Shown here: piece after piece, positions 1 through 23,797 of the stretch
Layout of the letters: each line of letters opens with the position of its first letter
Numbering within the stretch: position 1 is the first letter of the stretch
Assembly: GCF_937128415.1 (NCBI RefSeq)
Contig: NZ_CAKZMJ010000083.1
Coordinates: 1 to 55,980 of the forward strand
Origin: an uncultured Caldilinea sp.
Lineage (GTDB): Bacteria; Chloroflexota; Anaerolineae; Caldilineales; Caldilineaceae
Length of the DNA stretch: 55,980 bases
Reading direction: 5' to 3'
The notes under the pieces: model-generated
The model's input: only the letters and a program-made list of their open reading frames with translations
Database searches by the model: none
What the model was told of the DNA's origin: nothing
Position numbers and translations under genes: made by a program

Positions 1-662
1 TCGCCCATCCACATGAAGACCACGTAGTCCGCCAGGCGTCGCGCCTGGTCGATGTCGTGGGTGACCATGAGGATGGTGTAGTGGCTGCGCAGCGCAGCGA
101 GCAGCTCCTCGATGCCGCGCGCCGAAAGGGGATCAAGCGAGGCGGTGGATTCGTCGCAGAGCAGGATTTCGGGGCGGACGGCAAGCGTGCGCGCCAGGCA
201 CAGGCGCTGCTGCTGCCCACCCGAGAGCCCGGTCGCCGGCGCTTTGAGACGATCCTTGACCTCCTCCCACAGTCCAACCGCGCGTAGCTGCGCCTCCACG
301 ACCTCCGCAATCTCGCGCTTGTTGCGCCCTTGCAGACGCAGACCATACGCCACGTTGTCGAAGATCGACATCGGTAACGGAAAGGGCTTCTGCGCCAGCA
401 GCCCGATGCGGCTGCGCACTGCGACGACGTCGACGCCGGGGGCGTAAATGTTCTCGCCGTCGAGCAGGACGCGGCCTTCGATGCGCACCTGCTCATTCAG
501 CTCGAGCAGACGGTTGAAACTTTTGAGCAAGGTGCTCTTGCCGCAGCCCGATGGCCCGATGATCGCCGAAATCCGTCGCTCGGGAAACGCTGCGTTGATG
601 TTTTTCAGCGCCTGCTGTTTGCCATACCAGACGTTGAGGTTCTGCACGCTGAGCGAAACCAT
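1..662 (-). CDS. pstB: Phosphate ABC transporter ATP-binding protein PstB (3' end beyond window)
   Basis: ATPase of the high-affinity phosphate importer; it would couple ATP hydrolysis to transport through PstC/PstA on the cytoplasmic face. About 220 codons are visible from the ATG at 662. Walker A reads GPSGCGKST near residue 37, the ABC signature reads LSGGQQQRLCLAR, and Walker B reads ILLCDEST followed by a VTHD switch histidine. The C-terminal 30 or so residues lie off the left edge. It starts 8 bp after the pstA stop, so it is cotranscribed as the last visible gene of the pst operon. A phoU gene could follow but cannot be seen. The reading frame is open to the edge with no sign of damage. 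Confidence 0.95.
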   Translation of the reverse strand, partial: MVSLSVQNLNVWYGKQQALKNINAAFPERRISAIIGPSGCGKSTLLKSFNRLLELNEQVRIEGRVLLDGENIYAPGVDVVAVRSRIGLLAQKPFPLPMSIFDNVAYGLRLQGRNKREIAEVVEAQLRAVGLWEEVKDRLKAPATGLSGGQQQRLCLARTLAVRPEILLCDESTASLDPLSARGIEELLAALRSHYTILMVTHDIDQARRLADYVVFMWMG

Positions 663-670
663 GGCTCCCC

Positions 671-1575
671 CTAGCGGACTACATGCTTGCCCAACCGACG
701 CATCGATAGATGCGCAGCGAGGCTGATGACCAGGATCATGACGGTGAGCACGAGGGCCGAGGCGTAGGCGCGCTCCTGGACGGACGGAAACGGCGCGCTC
801 AGCTGGAAAAAGACCGCCAGCGGCAGCGACGCCACCGGCGAAAAGAGGCCGCCGGGCAGGTTGTCGGTGTAGCCTGCGGTGAAGAGCACCGAGGCGGCGT
901 CGCCGATCCCGCGGCCAAACGCCAACAAGAGCGCCGTGAACAAGCCCGGCAGCGCCTGTCGCAGCAGCAGCCCGGCCACCTCCAGCCGCGTAGCGCCGAG
1001 CGCAAAGCCGGTCTCCAGCAGTTGAGGCGGGGCCATGCGCAGCACCTCGTCCAGCGTGCGCGCCAGGATCGGCAGCACGACGAGGCTGAGGGTGAGCACG
1101 CCGGCCAGCAGCGAGGCGCGCAGCCCCAGGAAGACCATCAACGAGAAGCCGAACGCGCCGTAGACGATGCTGGGAATGCCCCACAGCACGTCCAGCGTCA
1201 GCCGCACCCAGGCTGCGAGGCGGCTGCGCCGCGCATAGGCGTGCAGATAGAGCGCGAGCGGCGCAGCCAGACAGAACGCCGCCGCCGTTGCGCCGGAAGC
1301 CAGCAAGATTGAACCGGCGATCGCATTGGCGATGCCGCCGCCTCCGCCGAGATAGAAATTGCCGCGCGGCGGCTGCGTGAGCATCTCGACGCTCAAGGCG
1401 CCGACCCCGCGCCAGAAGATCACCGCCAGGATCAGGCCCAACGCCGCTGCAGCGCCGAGCATGCACAGCCGCATCAGCGCAAGGAAGACGCTCTCCTCAA
1501 AACGCCGGCGCTTGAGGTGCAGCGACTGCGCCGGACGAACGGAAGCTTGTAGGATCGAATCAGAGAGATGTTTGC

Positions 1576-1579
<4 letters not shown>
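671..1579 (-). CDS. pstA: Phosphate ABC transporter permease PstA
   Basis: A 302-residue inner-membrane permease, the partner of PstC in the phosphate channel. After a basic N-terminal segment there is a first membrane helix (roughly residues 35-57). The binding-protein-dependent permease core follows, with about five more hydrophobic segments and the EAA-type loop, including the run ETGFALGATRLEV. Length and helix count are normal for PstA. Its ATG overlaps the pstC stop by four bases (ATGA), the usual sign of translational coupling. No unusual features were seen. Confidence 0.94.
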
Positions 1580-2562
<983 letters not shown>

Positions 2563-2597
2563 TCGCTTATCCTGCAACTTAACTCTGCAACAATTCT

Positions 2598-3572
2598 CTA
2601 CTGCAGCTTTGCCAACGCGGCGTCGATCTGCTCCTGCGTCAGCGGCGCATACCCTGCCTGGGCGACGTATTGCTGGCCGTCGGTCAGAATCCACCGATAG
2701 AACGCCTTGATCGTCGGACCCGGCTCGCCTTTGGTCACCAGATAAAGCTCACGCGCCGGCGGGAAGGGATAGACGCGACGTCGGATGGCGTCTATGATTG
2801 TGGCTTTGTTGGCGTAAAAGTCTTCATCAGGGCGAATGGCGCCGTCGCCGTCGAGATCGAGGGGGATCACGCGCAGCCCCGGCGTCGGCTCCCCCGTCGC
2901 CGGGTTATAGGCGAAAGCAATGTTGTTGTAACCGACGCCGAGGCGATCCTGGCGCACGGCTTCGGCCAGCCCCGGATCGCCGTTGACGCCGATGCCCTGC
3001 AGCTCCTCTTGAGTGGCTCCGCCTGCGAAGCGCGCCCACATCTCGCCGGCGCCCGATGCGTCGGCGCGCGTGTAGACGGTGATCGGATCGTCGCCGCCGA
3101 CGCCGAGCCACTGTCCGTAGGTCGTCACCGTGCGCTCGATCCAAATTGCTCGCGCCAGCTCCGGGGTCAAACCGACGGCGAGAATGGCCGACAAGTGGGG
3201 ATTGTCGGCGTTGACCACGCCCACGACCGCATCGATCACGACAGGAACAAGTGTGGCGCCTCTCGCCGTCTCTTCGGCGCGCGCCTCGCGCGAGAGCATG
3301 GCGATATCCACTGCGCCGCTGAGCACGTCGGTCATGCCTTTGCCGGCGCCGCCGCCTTGAATGTCAAAGCGCACGTTCGGGTTGAGCGCCTGATACTGCT
3401 CCGCCCAGAGGCTGACCATCGGCAACAGGGCGAAGGCGCCGGAGATGCTGATCGTTTCCTGTCGCGGCGCATCGCCTGCTGAGCCAGAGGGAGCGCCGCA
3501 GCCGAATAGCAGCGTGATGATCACGAGAAGGGACGCCGTTCGGCGCAACTGCCTTCTTGTTCTTTCAGTCAC
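2598..3572 (-). CDS. pstS: Phosphate-binding lipoprotein PstS
   Basis: The extracytoplasmic phosphate receptor of the importer, 324 residues. The start is a GTG at 3572 preceded by AGGAG at 8 nt; the longer open frame upstream has no such site. A lipoprotein signal ends in the lipobox LFGC, with the lipidated cysteine at residue 25. The mature part has the PstS-type phosphate-binding fold, including an early SGA segment and the run GAGKGMTDVLSGAVDIAM. Genes for PstC, PstA and PstB follow at once. The start overlaps the end of the upstream GspE_N/USP gene by 8 bp, tying that gene to the pst operon. Confidence 0.94.
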   Translation of the reverse strand: MTERTRRQLRRTASLLVIITLLFGCGAPSGSAGDAPRQETISISGAFALLPMVSLWAEQYQALNPNVRFDIQGGGAGKGMTDVLSGAVDIAMLSREARAEETARGATLVPVVIDAVVGVVNADNPHLSAILAVGLTPELARAIWIERTVTTYGQWLGVGGDDPITVYTRADASGAGEMWARFAGGATQEELQGIGVNGDPGLAEAVRQDRLGVGYNNIAFAYNPATGEPTPGLRVIPLDLDGDGAIRPDEDFYANKATIIDAIRRRVYPFPPARELYLVTKGEPGPTIKAFYRWILTDGQQYVAQAGYAPLTQEQIDAALAKLQ

Positions 3573-4557
3573 GATGCAATCTCCTTTTGGTTGTGCGGAG
3601 GGGTTTGAGCGGCGCGCTGAAACGGCTCGGCTTGCAGATGAGCAGCGCCCGCAGGTCAACGGGCAGCGCAGCAAGCTCGCGCAGGACGGCGGCCGCAAAT
3701 TCTCCCCAGCTTTCGGCGCAGAGCGCCACCATGTCATACCGTTGCGTGGCCGCCTCATCAACGATCTGGCGAATCGGCTCGCCCTGCCGAATGCGCAACG
3801 TCGGTTCAATCCCTTTCGCCGTCGCCAGCCGCGTCACGGCGACGAGATGACGTCCGATGGCGGTTTCTGGGTCGAGCAAAGCATGCAAATCGCATCCGCT
3901 CGTCTCGTTCAACACGAGCAGCGCCAATTTAGCTGCTTCGGCCCTGGCGATCGCTGCGGCCCAGGGCAGCGCCTGCATGTCTGCGCCATGGCCGCGCAAG
4001 ACCACCAGAATCTGCTTCAGCCGGGGCGAGTCGGTGGCCGCCATCAACAACGAAGTGCTCGAACGCAGCGCAACGTCTCCCCACTCCGCCGGTTTGGGCA
4101 ACGGCAAGAGGCATAGTCGACACCGGGAGACGCTCGCCGTCGTGAGCGCAGCCGCCGCCGGCACCTCAGGCGAATCCAGGCGAGTGCATGGGCGCGCTTC
4201 CTCATCGGCGAGCGTCTGCGCCAAACGGAGCAACAGCGCGCCCTCCGGCACGTCAGGGGCGTACAACAGCAGTTGCGGCGGCTCTGACGAAGGAGATGCG
4301 GCGAAAAGCAGCGACAGGCGCTCGAACGTCTCCTGCAACAGCGCTGCGTCGGTCTGCACAGGCACAATCTCGGCCTCGAGCAGTTCTGCAAGCATCGCGC
4401 ATGCGGCGGCGTTGTGTGGGTAGACCATCGCCACGCTGACGCGGCTGTCTTCGCGCGCCAGCGGCAGCGCCTGGTGATACCGGCACAGCTCCAAAGGAAC
4501 GCGTTCGAGCAGCTCAGGGTCCAGTTCGATGTGTGTGAGATCCAGGATGGTCGCCAT
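3565..4557 (-). CDS. GspE_N-like plus universal-stress-protein domain protein in the pst operon
   Basis: A protein of about 330 residues. The start ATG at 4557 has GAGG at 8 nt; a GTG nine bases upstream is also possible. Residues 1-80 resemble the GspE_N/MshEN module found at the front of type II secretion ATPases and in c-di-GMP-binding proteins (motif around DLTHIELDPELLERVP). The second half resembles a UspA-type nucleotide-binding fold (ILVVLRGHGADM, then YDMVALCAES). No ATPase domain is present. It lies between the phoB-like regulator and pstS and overlaps pstS by 8 bp, so it is expected to be induced with phosphate uptake. Its role is unknown; sensing of a nucleotide signal is inference. 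Confidence 0.6.
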   Translation of the reverse strand: MATILDLTHIELDPELLERVPLELCRYHQALPLAREDSRVSVAMVYPHNAAACAMLAELLEAEIVPVQTDAALLQETFERLSLLFAASPSSEPPQLLLYAPDVPEGALLLRLAQTLADEEARPCTRLDSPEVPAAAALTTASVSRCRLCLLPLPKPAEWGDVALRSSTSLLMAATDSPRLKQILVVLRGHGADMQALPWAAAIARAEAAKLALLVLNETSGCDLHALLDPETAIGRHLVAVTRLATAKGIEPTLRIRQGEPIRQIVDEAATQRYDMVALCAESWGEFAAAVLRELAALPVDLRALLICKPSRFSAPLKPLRTTKRRLHRD

Positions 4558-4656
4558 CGGTTGCACCTCGTCCTGATTTCAATCTAGCAGGACAAGGTCA
4601 CAGCCGGCGTCGCGCGGGGGTCACAATCTGGTAACAAATCTGACCTTTCGGTGCAA

Positions 4657-5321
<665 letters not shown>

Positions 5322-5325
<4 letters not shown>

Positions 5326-6296
5326 AGTGCGTTCAACTCAAACCAGAAAAGCGCGCCGCCGCCAGGCCGACTCTCCACGTCGATGCGTCCGCCATGCGCA
5401 AGGATGGTGGTTTTGGCGACGTACAGCCCCAACCCGACGCCGTACTGCTCGCGTTCGCTGTCGTGGCCGCGCACAAAGCGGCGGAAAATTTCGCTGCGCA
5501 ACGCAGGATCGACGCCCGGCCCCCTGTCGGCGACGGCGACGCGCACAATTTTCTGCCGTGCGCCTTTTTCGCCCTTGTCTTCCTTCACCCGCACGGCGAC
5601 GGTCGCCTCCACGGCGCTGCCGACAGGGCTGTATTTGCTCGCATTGATGAGGAGATTGAGCACGACCTGGGTCAACTGCGCTCCGTCGCCATGCACGAGC
5701 GCAGGCGCAGCCGGCAGCTCCACGATCAACGGCTGTTGGCGGCGTTCCAGCAACGGCGTCGCCACGCGCACGGCGTCCGCCAGGATCACCCGCATATCCA
5801 CCTCGGCCAGATGCAACGAGAAACGCCCCGCCTCGATTGCGCTGCTGATCAGCAGGTTGTCGATCAGCGTCTGTAAACCGACCAAACTGAGATGGGCGGC
5901 GCGCAACACCTGTCGCGCCTCCGCCGGATCGAGTGGATTTTCCTCGTTGACCAGCAGCTCCAGCGACGCACGCAGCGCGCTGAGAGGCGTGCGAAACTCA
6001 TGCGAGATGTTTGCCAGAAAATAGGATCGCAAGCGCTGATGCGCCTCCTCTTCGGTGACCTTGCGCGCCAGATAGGCGTTGAAGTTTTCCGATTCGTCCT
6101 GGACTGCGTTGACGGCGTCCTCGCTGCGACGCAGCGCGTCGACGACCGGGGCATTGCGGCGGCGAACGCCGCGCACGGCAAGCGCGATCAGGATGACAGC
6201 CGCAATGAGGCCCAAAATTATTAGCAGCGCCAGAACCAGAATACATCGCTCCGCTGCAACTAGATCGGAAATAGGCGACGCGCTTTCGAGCAACAA
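5322..6296 (-). CDS. Sensor histidine kinase, PhoR-like
   Basis: A 324-residue membrane histidine kinase. It has one N-terminal hydrophobic segment (about 18-43) and no sizeable extracytoplasmic domain. The HisKA dimerisation helix carries the H box FLANISHEFRTPLSAL, with His99 as phospho-acceptor. The ATPase domain follows, with N box NLLINASKY, G1 DRGPGVD and G2 GVGLGLYVAK. With so little sensory sequence, it probably senses through a partner, as PhoR does through the Pst complex and PhoU (family knowledge). It is the first gene of the phoR-phoB-usp-pstSCAB operon. Confidence 0.87.
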
Positions 6297-6368
6297 GGCC
6301 GACGCTCCTACAATGTGAAAGGGACACTCCGGAAAGCTCGAAGAAGCGTTTATGGTTGCCCATCTTCA

Positions 6369-6374
6369 ATTATA
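6369..6374 (-). promoter_or_regulatory. Candidate -10 element for the phoR-phoB-pst operon
   Basis: A TATAAT hexamer lies on the minus strand about 72 nt upstream of the kinase start. No recognisable -35 sits 16-18 nt further upstream, which would fit an activator-dependent promoter. I could not find a convincing Pho box. The call is tentative. Confidence 0.35.
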
Positions 6375-6439
6375 CTGTACTCCATGAAAACGGAGATTTA
6401 CGGCGCTGCGGCGTTTTCCCTTTTCTTTCACTTTCGTTA

Positions 6440-6445
6440 TACAAT
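6440..6445 (+). promoter_or_regulatory. Candidate -10 element for a leaderless methyltransferase mRNA
   Basis: TACAAT, within TTATACAAT, ends 8 nt before the ATG at 6454. There is no ribosome-binding site before that ATG. The spacing would put the transcription start at or very near the start codon. Confidence 0.4.
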
Positions 6446-6453
6446 AAACGGCT

Positions 6454-7386
6454 ATGCAAATGGATGCGTTTATTCGCTACCTCATCGCCAAGCGCACCGT
6501 CGACGATCGCGCGCTCAATCGCGTCGTTTGGTCGCAGCTTGTCGATGCCGTGCGGGCGCGACAGCGCCGCCTTTCGCGTCCGCTGCGCGTGCTGGAAGTG
6601 GGCGCCGGCGTCGGCGCAATGGTGGAGCGCGTTCTCGACTGGCGCCTTTTCGACCCGGACGCCGACGGCGTCGAGTATACGCTGCTCGACGGTGAACCGG
6701 CGTTGCTGGCCGTGGCGCAGGAGCGGCTGAGCGAGCCGCCCGCCTGGCTCCGGCTGGCCTACGCGCCGATCAATGTGTTCGAGTATGTCGAACAGAGGAC
6801 GAAATATCCAACGGCGCCTCGCTATGACCTGCTGCTCGCCCACGCCTTTCTCGATTTGCTGGATCTGTCCACCGCCCTGCCCTTGCTGCGCTCGCTGCTG
6901 ACGGACGATGGACTTTTCTATTTCACCATCAACTTCGACGGCGCCACGCTGCTCGAACCGACCATCGACCCGGCCTTCGACGCTGCGGTCGAAGCGGCCT
7001 ATCATCGCACTATGGACGAGCGCATCATCGACGGCAGGCCTTCCGGCGACAGCCGCACCGGCCGTCATCTCTTCACGCAGCTGCCTAACGCCGGCTTCGA
7101 GATTCGCAGCGCCGGCGCGTCGGACTGGGTGGTGCATGGAGTGAATGGGAAATATCCGGCGGAGGAGGCGCACTTTCTCCAGGCCATCGTGGACACGATG
7201 CATGCGGCGTTGCGCAATGACCCGACGCTCGATCCATCCCGCTTTGAGGCGTGGATCGCACAGCGGCGCGCCCAAATCGAACGCGGAGAACTGGTCTACA
7301 TCGCCCATCAGCTCGACTTTTTCGGCGTCGCCACGTCCACACCCACCCCACGGCGCCTCGCAAGCCCTGGCTCCCGCACGACGTAG
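6454..7386 (+). CDS. Class I SAM-dependent methyltransferase-like protein
   Basis: A 310-residue protein. Motif I for SAM binding is VLEVGAGVGAM at about 46-56. An acidic strand-2 end follows (YTLLDGEP), then the motif IV-like YDLLLAHAFLDLLD and a post-IV segment GLFYFTINFDGAT. The fold is that of a small-molecule or protein methyltransferase, but the substrate cannot be read from the sequence. It has no Shine-Dalgarno sequence; see the adjacent -10 element. An MFS transporter follows after about 50 bp on the same strand. Confidence 0.75.
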   Translation: MQMDAFIRYLIAKRTVDDRALNRVVWSQLVDAVRARQRRLSRPLRVLEVGAGVGAMVERVLDWRLFDPDADGVEYTLLDGEPALLAVAQERLSEPPAWLRLAYAPINVFEYVEQRTKYPTAPRYDLLLAHAFLDLLDLSTALPLLRSLLTDDGLFYFTINFDGATLLEPTIDPAFDAAVEAAYHRTMDERIIDGRPSGDSRTGRHLFTQLPNAGFEIRSAGASDWVVHGVNGKYPAEEAHFLQAIVDTMHAALRNDPTLDPSRFEAWIAQRRAQIERGELVYIAHQLDFFGVATSTPTPRRLASPGSRTT

Positions 7387-7439
7387 CACGCAGCACGCAC
7401 CATTCTGCGCAACCATGAATCTTTCAGGAGTGTCTTAGC

Positions 7440-8640
<1,201 letters not shown>

Positions 8641-8663
<23 letters not shown>

Positions 8664-9921
8664 AACTTCTCACCACGGCGACGGCGCGTTCGACGCCCTT
8701 TTCGGCGCGAATCGCAGCCCCTACCTGTTCGTTGCGGCGACGAAAACTCGGCTCATACAGCGCCTGTACGATTGCAGCGGCAAGTCTGTCCGGCGTTAGC
8801 CGGTTGCGCGAAAGCGGGCGGGGCGTCACTTTTTGACGATAGGCCATCTCCGCCCATAGCGGCTGGTCGGCGCCGAAAGGGACGAGCACCTGGGGGATGC
8901 CTGCGCGCAGCGCTGCAGCCATCGTTCCGGCGCCGGCGTGATGCACCGCCAATGCCGCGTGTGGGAAAAGCCAGGCGTGCGGCGCATAGTCGAGCAGGAA
9001 GAAGTCCGGATGGCGGCGCTCCATGTGCAGCCCGCGCCAGCCAGACGCCAGGATGCCGCGTCGTCCACTGCGGCGGAGCGCCTCCACCACGCTCTGCGCC
9101 GTCTCCTCAGGCCGGCGGTCGCTCATGCTGCCGAAGCCGACATAGACCGGCGGCGGGCCGTCGGCAAGAAAAGCCTCCAGGCCAGGGGGAGGCTCCCAGT
9201 CGCTCACCTCTTCCAAAAACCAGAAGCCTGTCAGATGAACAGATGGTCCATAGTCCGCCGGACGAGGCAGCAAATGCTCGCTGAAGCCGTAGATAACGGG
9301 TGTGCGCTGTGCGATCAGGTCGCCGAACACATCTGTGTAGCGGAGCGCAGGCAGTCCGGTCAGCTCGCGACGGTGACGATTGACGAGGCGGGCCGAGGTG
9401 AGTTGCAGCAGCCGAAAGGCGGCGTGATGGGTCAGACGATGGTAGGCTCGGCTGCCTGGGAAAGAAGGACGTAGAGGAGGCAGCAGCGCGCAGGGAAAGG
9501 CCGACGTAGGCGTGAAGGGCTGCAGGCCGGCCAGCATCAGCGGGATGCGGTGGACGTGGCTGGCGGTGACGGCGTTGGGATAGGCGAGCGTCGAGGCCAG
9601 AATGAGATCGGCGTCCCGGGCGGCCTCGATGACGTCGATCATGACCTGTCGCAGCAGGGGCGCTGCGAGCAAGTGAAGCCGACGCACCGCCGCCAGAGGG
9701 TTGCGTTGCGTCAAGAGCCTGCGTCCGTCGTCACTCGCCAGCAAGGCGCGTATGTCGCCGGCCAGCGGCGCAAAGGCGACGCCATGCTTTTCAACAAATT
9801 GCCGGTGCGTTGCGTGTGTGCAGAGGACAACGGCGTCGCCGGCGGACTGTAAGCCATGCGCCAGCGCAACGTAGGGGCGCACATCGCCGTGGGTGCCAAT
9901 AGTGACGATCAAGATGCGCAT
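8641..9921 (-). CDS. GT1-family (UGT/sterol-type) glycosyltransferase
   Basis: A 426-residue GT-B enzyme of glycosyltransferase family 1. The N-terminal acceptor half starts MRILIVTIGTHGDVRPYVAL, typical of the sterol glucosyltransferase/antibiotic glycosyltransferase group. The C-terminal donor half has the nucleotide-sugar signature around ALAVHHAGAGTMAAALRAG and the following VPFGADQPLWA. It would transfer a sugar to a hydrophobic or macrocyclic acceptor (lipid, carotenoid or natural product); which one is not visible. No clear ribosome-binding site precedes the ATG. It is convergent with the MFS gene. Confidence 0.85.
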
Positions 9922-9987
9922 GAAGACAGTGTACGGGGATGGGAGTGGGGGAACAGCGAGCTTGCATCCCGGAGATCAAGGGCAGAG

Positions 9988-10024
9988 ACGCAGAGGGCGC
10001 TGAGCTCTCAAAAGATCTCTGCGT
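9988..10024. repeat. Imperfect inverted repeat between efp and the GT1 gene
   Basis: ACGCAGAG at 9988-9995 pairs with CTCTGCGT at 10017-10024 across 21 nt. The surrounding bases are related GCAGAGA-type sequence. There is no T-run, so it is not a classical terminator. It sits downstream of efp and upstream of the GT1 gene. Confidence 0.4.
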
Positions 10025-10057
10025 TCTCTACGCCTCCGCAGTGAGCATTCCCTACGC

Positions 10058-10621
<564 letters not shown>

Positions 10622-10750
10622 ACCCTGCACTCTTTGAAAATCGTTCTGGTGTCGTAGTCTATTTGAAATTTACAATTTGATTTATCGTATCATTTATCAA
10701 CGCCTTCACCAAACCTAATCGAGGTTTATCGGCAATTCCTCAGGCCAGGG

Positions 10751-11335
10751 CTATCTCCAGCGTGGCAGAAGGCGGCCGGTGCGTTGCATACAGGCTCGAT
10801 ATTCTTCACCGAATTTTTCGAGCATCATCTGCTCTTCGGGCGCTACTCGCATAAAGTAAAACGGCGTAAAACAAACGATTCCCCCGAGGCCGGCGATCCA
10901 ATTCTGCAACAACAGCGCCTGCGCCATCACCCACAGCCACTGCGACGCATACATAGGATGACGGATATAACGATAGACGCCCTCGGTTACCAGTGCATGG
11001 CCTTCCCGAAGCTGCAATGTGGGCGACCAGTTTCGCCCCAAATCCACATGCGAGCGCCAAAAGAGGAGCACCGCCGCCAAAAGAAGGATGACGCCCAACC
11101 AACCTGCCCACACCGGCAACGTATAATCGGCAAAATCTAACCACGGTGTAAAGATTTTGAGCAAAGGCGCCAGATAACTGCCCAGAAAAAGGAGCAAAAG
11201 CAGTAGAGTCTCTTTGCGATCGACCCGATTCACTGCGATCTTACTCTTCCGGCGCTCTCGATTGAAGGGAACGCGGATCGCGGTCTCCACAAAAATTCCC
11301 GCCAGATAAATAAGCTGAAAAATTATCTCAGACAT
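10751..11335 (-). CDS. ICMT/PEMT-like membrane methyltransferase
   Basis: A 194-residue membrane protein from the ATG at 11335; a TTG two codons earlier is possible. It has about four to five hydrophobic segments. The C-terminal half carries the isoprenylcysteine carboxyl methyltransferase-type SAM-binding signature, with RHPMYAS at about 125-131 and later acidic EEQMM and FGEEYRACMQRTGRLLP. In bacteria this family methylates lipids or small amphipathic compounds; the substrate is unknown here. It is transcribed divergently from the pentapeptide cassette. Confidence 0.82.
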   Translation of the reverse strand: MSEIIFQLIYLAGIFVETAIRVPFNRERRKSKIAVNRVDRKETLLLLLLFLGSYLAPLLKIFTPWLDFADYTLPVWAGWLGVILLLAAVLLFWRSHVDLGRNWSPTLQLREGHALVTEGVYRYIRHPMYASQWLWVMAQALLLQNWIAGLGGIVCFTPFYFMRVAPEEQMMLEKFGEEYRACMQRTGRLLPRWR

Positions 11336-11412
11336 CGTCAATCATCCAAACTCTGAGGGAAGGATCAAGAAATCCAACGGTCGATCAAAATCGTCAAGGC
11401 GGCCGTGAGTTA

Positions 11413-14618
<3,206 letters not shown>

Positions 14619-14649
14619 AGGGGAGTGGCGTGCATCTATAAAAAATGGT

Positions 14650-14714
14650 GCGTATTGCGTATTGCGTGAAAACACGAAACACGCATCACGAAGCACGCAT
14701 CACGAAACACCGTA
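14650..14714. repeat. Degenerate CACGMATCACGAA-type repeat between convergent genes
   Basis: Between the convergent LTD and selB genes lies a GCGTATTGCGTATTGCGTG run facing repeated CACGAAACACGCATCACG units. The two halves are imperfectly complementary and could fold into a long hairpin. Similar sequence recurs at 53221-53267, and a one-sided fragment near 7389-7408. No T-run is present, so a terminator role is possible but not shown. Confidence 0.45.
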
Positions 14715-17942
<3,228 letters not shown>

Positions 17943-18096
17943 AGAGCTTCCAGTTTGGTTTCTAAATGCCGCTCCTCACCAGCGGCCTGTGTTTCATGCG
18001 GTCACGCAAGCGATCGAAATCTTTGAACGCCCTGGTCTGGGTTGATAGGAATGATGGCAATATAAACGACATAAATGACCGCCTTTTTCTACGCAG

Positions 18097-18125
18097 AGTA
18101 TACCATCATCCAGGTCGAACTCCAA
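18097..18125 (-). promoter_or_regulatory. Sigma-70-like promoter for the coiled-coil/selB operon
   Basis: On the minus strand TTGGAG (18120-18125) is followed after 17 nt by TATACT (18097-18102). The gene start is about 150 nt downstream. This and the next promoter account for most of what is recognisable in the 383-bp gene-free stretch 17943-18325. Confidence 0.5.
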
Positions 18126-18207
18126 TCTATTCAGAAAAAGGGGAGATTTCAATCCGACGTCTCAGGCGCAGCGCCCTGAAAGAAGCGTCGCCTTGCAGCG
18201 CGCGGTT

Positions 18208-18237
18208 TTGGCCGATGATCGTGGGCGCTGCTACAAT
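18208..18237 (+). promoter_or_regulatory. Extended -10 promoter for the GT4 gene pair
   Basis: TTGGCC (18208-18213), an 18-nt spacer, then TGCTACAAT (hexamer 18232-18237). The GT4 start codon lies 88 nt downstream. The TGCTACAAT block is the same as at 11413-11421. Confidence 0.45.
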
Positions 18238-18325
18238 AATGTAAGTTTTCTCGACCTTGTGGACTGAGGTTTTGAAAATGGGCGGCAAGCGGGTGGTTTC
18301 TCTTGGATTTCCCCGTTGAGTGCAT

Positions 18326-20730
<2,405 letters not shown>

Positions 20731-20776
20731 ATTTGCAATAAATAGAGCGGATTGAGCGAACAGTCGGCAAGGGTGG

Positions 20777-20795
20777 GTGCGGCTCCCAGCCGCAC
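20777..20795. repeat. GCGGCT/AGCCGC hairpin, copy 1
   Basis: A perfect 8-bp inverted repeat, GTGCGGCT-CCC-AGCCGCAC, lies in the 134-bp gap after the GT4 gene. Related hairpins occur at 22422-22440, 22544-22562 and 48079-48097. It could act as a terminator or a REP-like element; no T-run follows. Confidence 0.5.
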
Positions 20796-20864
20796 GTGCT
20801 CGATGAACTGCATGGTTTAAAGAATTCACCGTTGCGCAACGCACGACAGACCTCGAGGAGCGTT

Positions 20865-21307
20865 ATGCCGAAAATCGCGTCGTTTCAGAGCCAGCTCACC
20901 ACGCGTCTGTTGGCGTGGGGGCTTTTCAACGTCATCATTGGCGCCTTGTTGCAAGGGACGCCCTCGCCGTTCTGGCGCGCCTTTGGGCAGCAGTCGATCG
21001 GATGGGGCGTCATCAATACGGCCCTGGCCATCTTTGGCCGTCGTGGACTCCGGCGCAAGCTGGCGCGCGGCTACCCGACGGAAGAGGCGCAGCGCGACGC
21101 CCACAACCTGCGGCGCATCCTCTGGATCAACACCGGGCTGGATGTGCTCTACGTCGCCGGCGGGTGGCAGCTGGCGCGCAGCCGCGGCGGCGCCGATGCG
21201 AAGGCCTGCGGCCACGGCGTCGGCGTCGTCGTGCAGGGCGCCTTTCTCTTTGTCTTTGATCTGCTCCATGCTATCCGGCTACCACAGGCAAGCAGTTCTG
21301 AAGGGAG

Positions 21308-21311
<4 letters not shown>
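20865..21311 (+). CDS. Small uncharacterised membrane protein
   Basis: A 148-residue protein from the ATG at 20865, chosen because GAGGAG lies 5 nt before it. It has about four hydrophobic segments: WGLFNVIIGALL, SIGWGVINTALAIFG, NTGLDVLYVAGGWQLA, and a last one ending FLFVFDLLHAI. A charged cytoplasmic loop joins segments 2 and 3. It resembles the DUF6992 group of small helical membrane proteins, but I am not certain of that. It overlaps the FAD oxidoreductase start (ATGA), so the two are coupled. Confidence 0.65.
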
Positions 21312-22339
<1,028 letters not shown>

Positions 22340-22552
22340 AACGAGGGGGCCCTCACCCCCAGCCCCCTCTCCCAAGGCTGGGAGAGGGGGAGAAGACACG
22401 CCGCAGATGGATTCATCGTAGCTGCGGCTCTCAGCCGCAGGTCCTCGGCAGACCCGAAGCCGTGGAGAAAGCCCTCACCCCCGACCCCCTCTGCCAATCC
22501 TGGGAGAGGGGGAGAAGACACGCCGCAGATGGATTCACCGTAGCTGCGGCTC

Positions 22553-23743
<1,191 letters not shown>

Positions 23744-23749
23744 ACTATC

Positions 23750-23780
<31 letters not shown>

Positions 23781-23797
23781 TGAGGAAAAACCTGTTT

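Noticed and set aside
6297..6453. A Pho box upstream of the phoR-phoB-pst operon
   Set aside because: Only a TATAAT was clear. I could not find well-spaced repeats matching the known Escherichia or Bacillus Pho boxes.
17966..18244. A 92-codon plus-strand open frame in the 383-bp gap before the GT4 gene
   Set aside because: No ribosome-binding site or recognisable composition, and it overlaps promoter-like elements on both strands.
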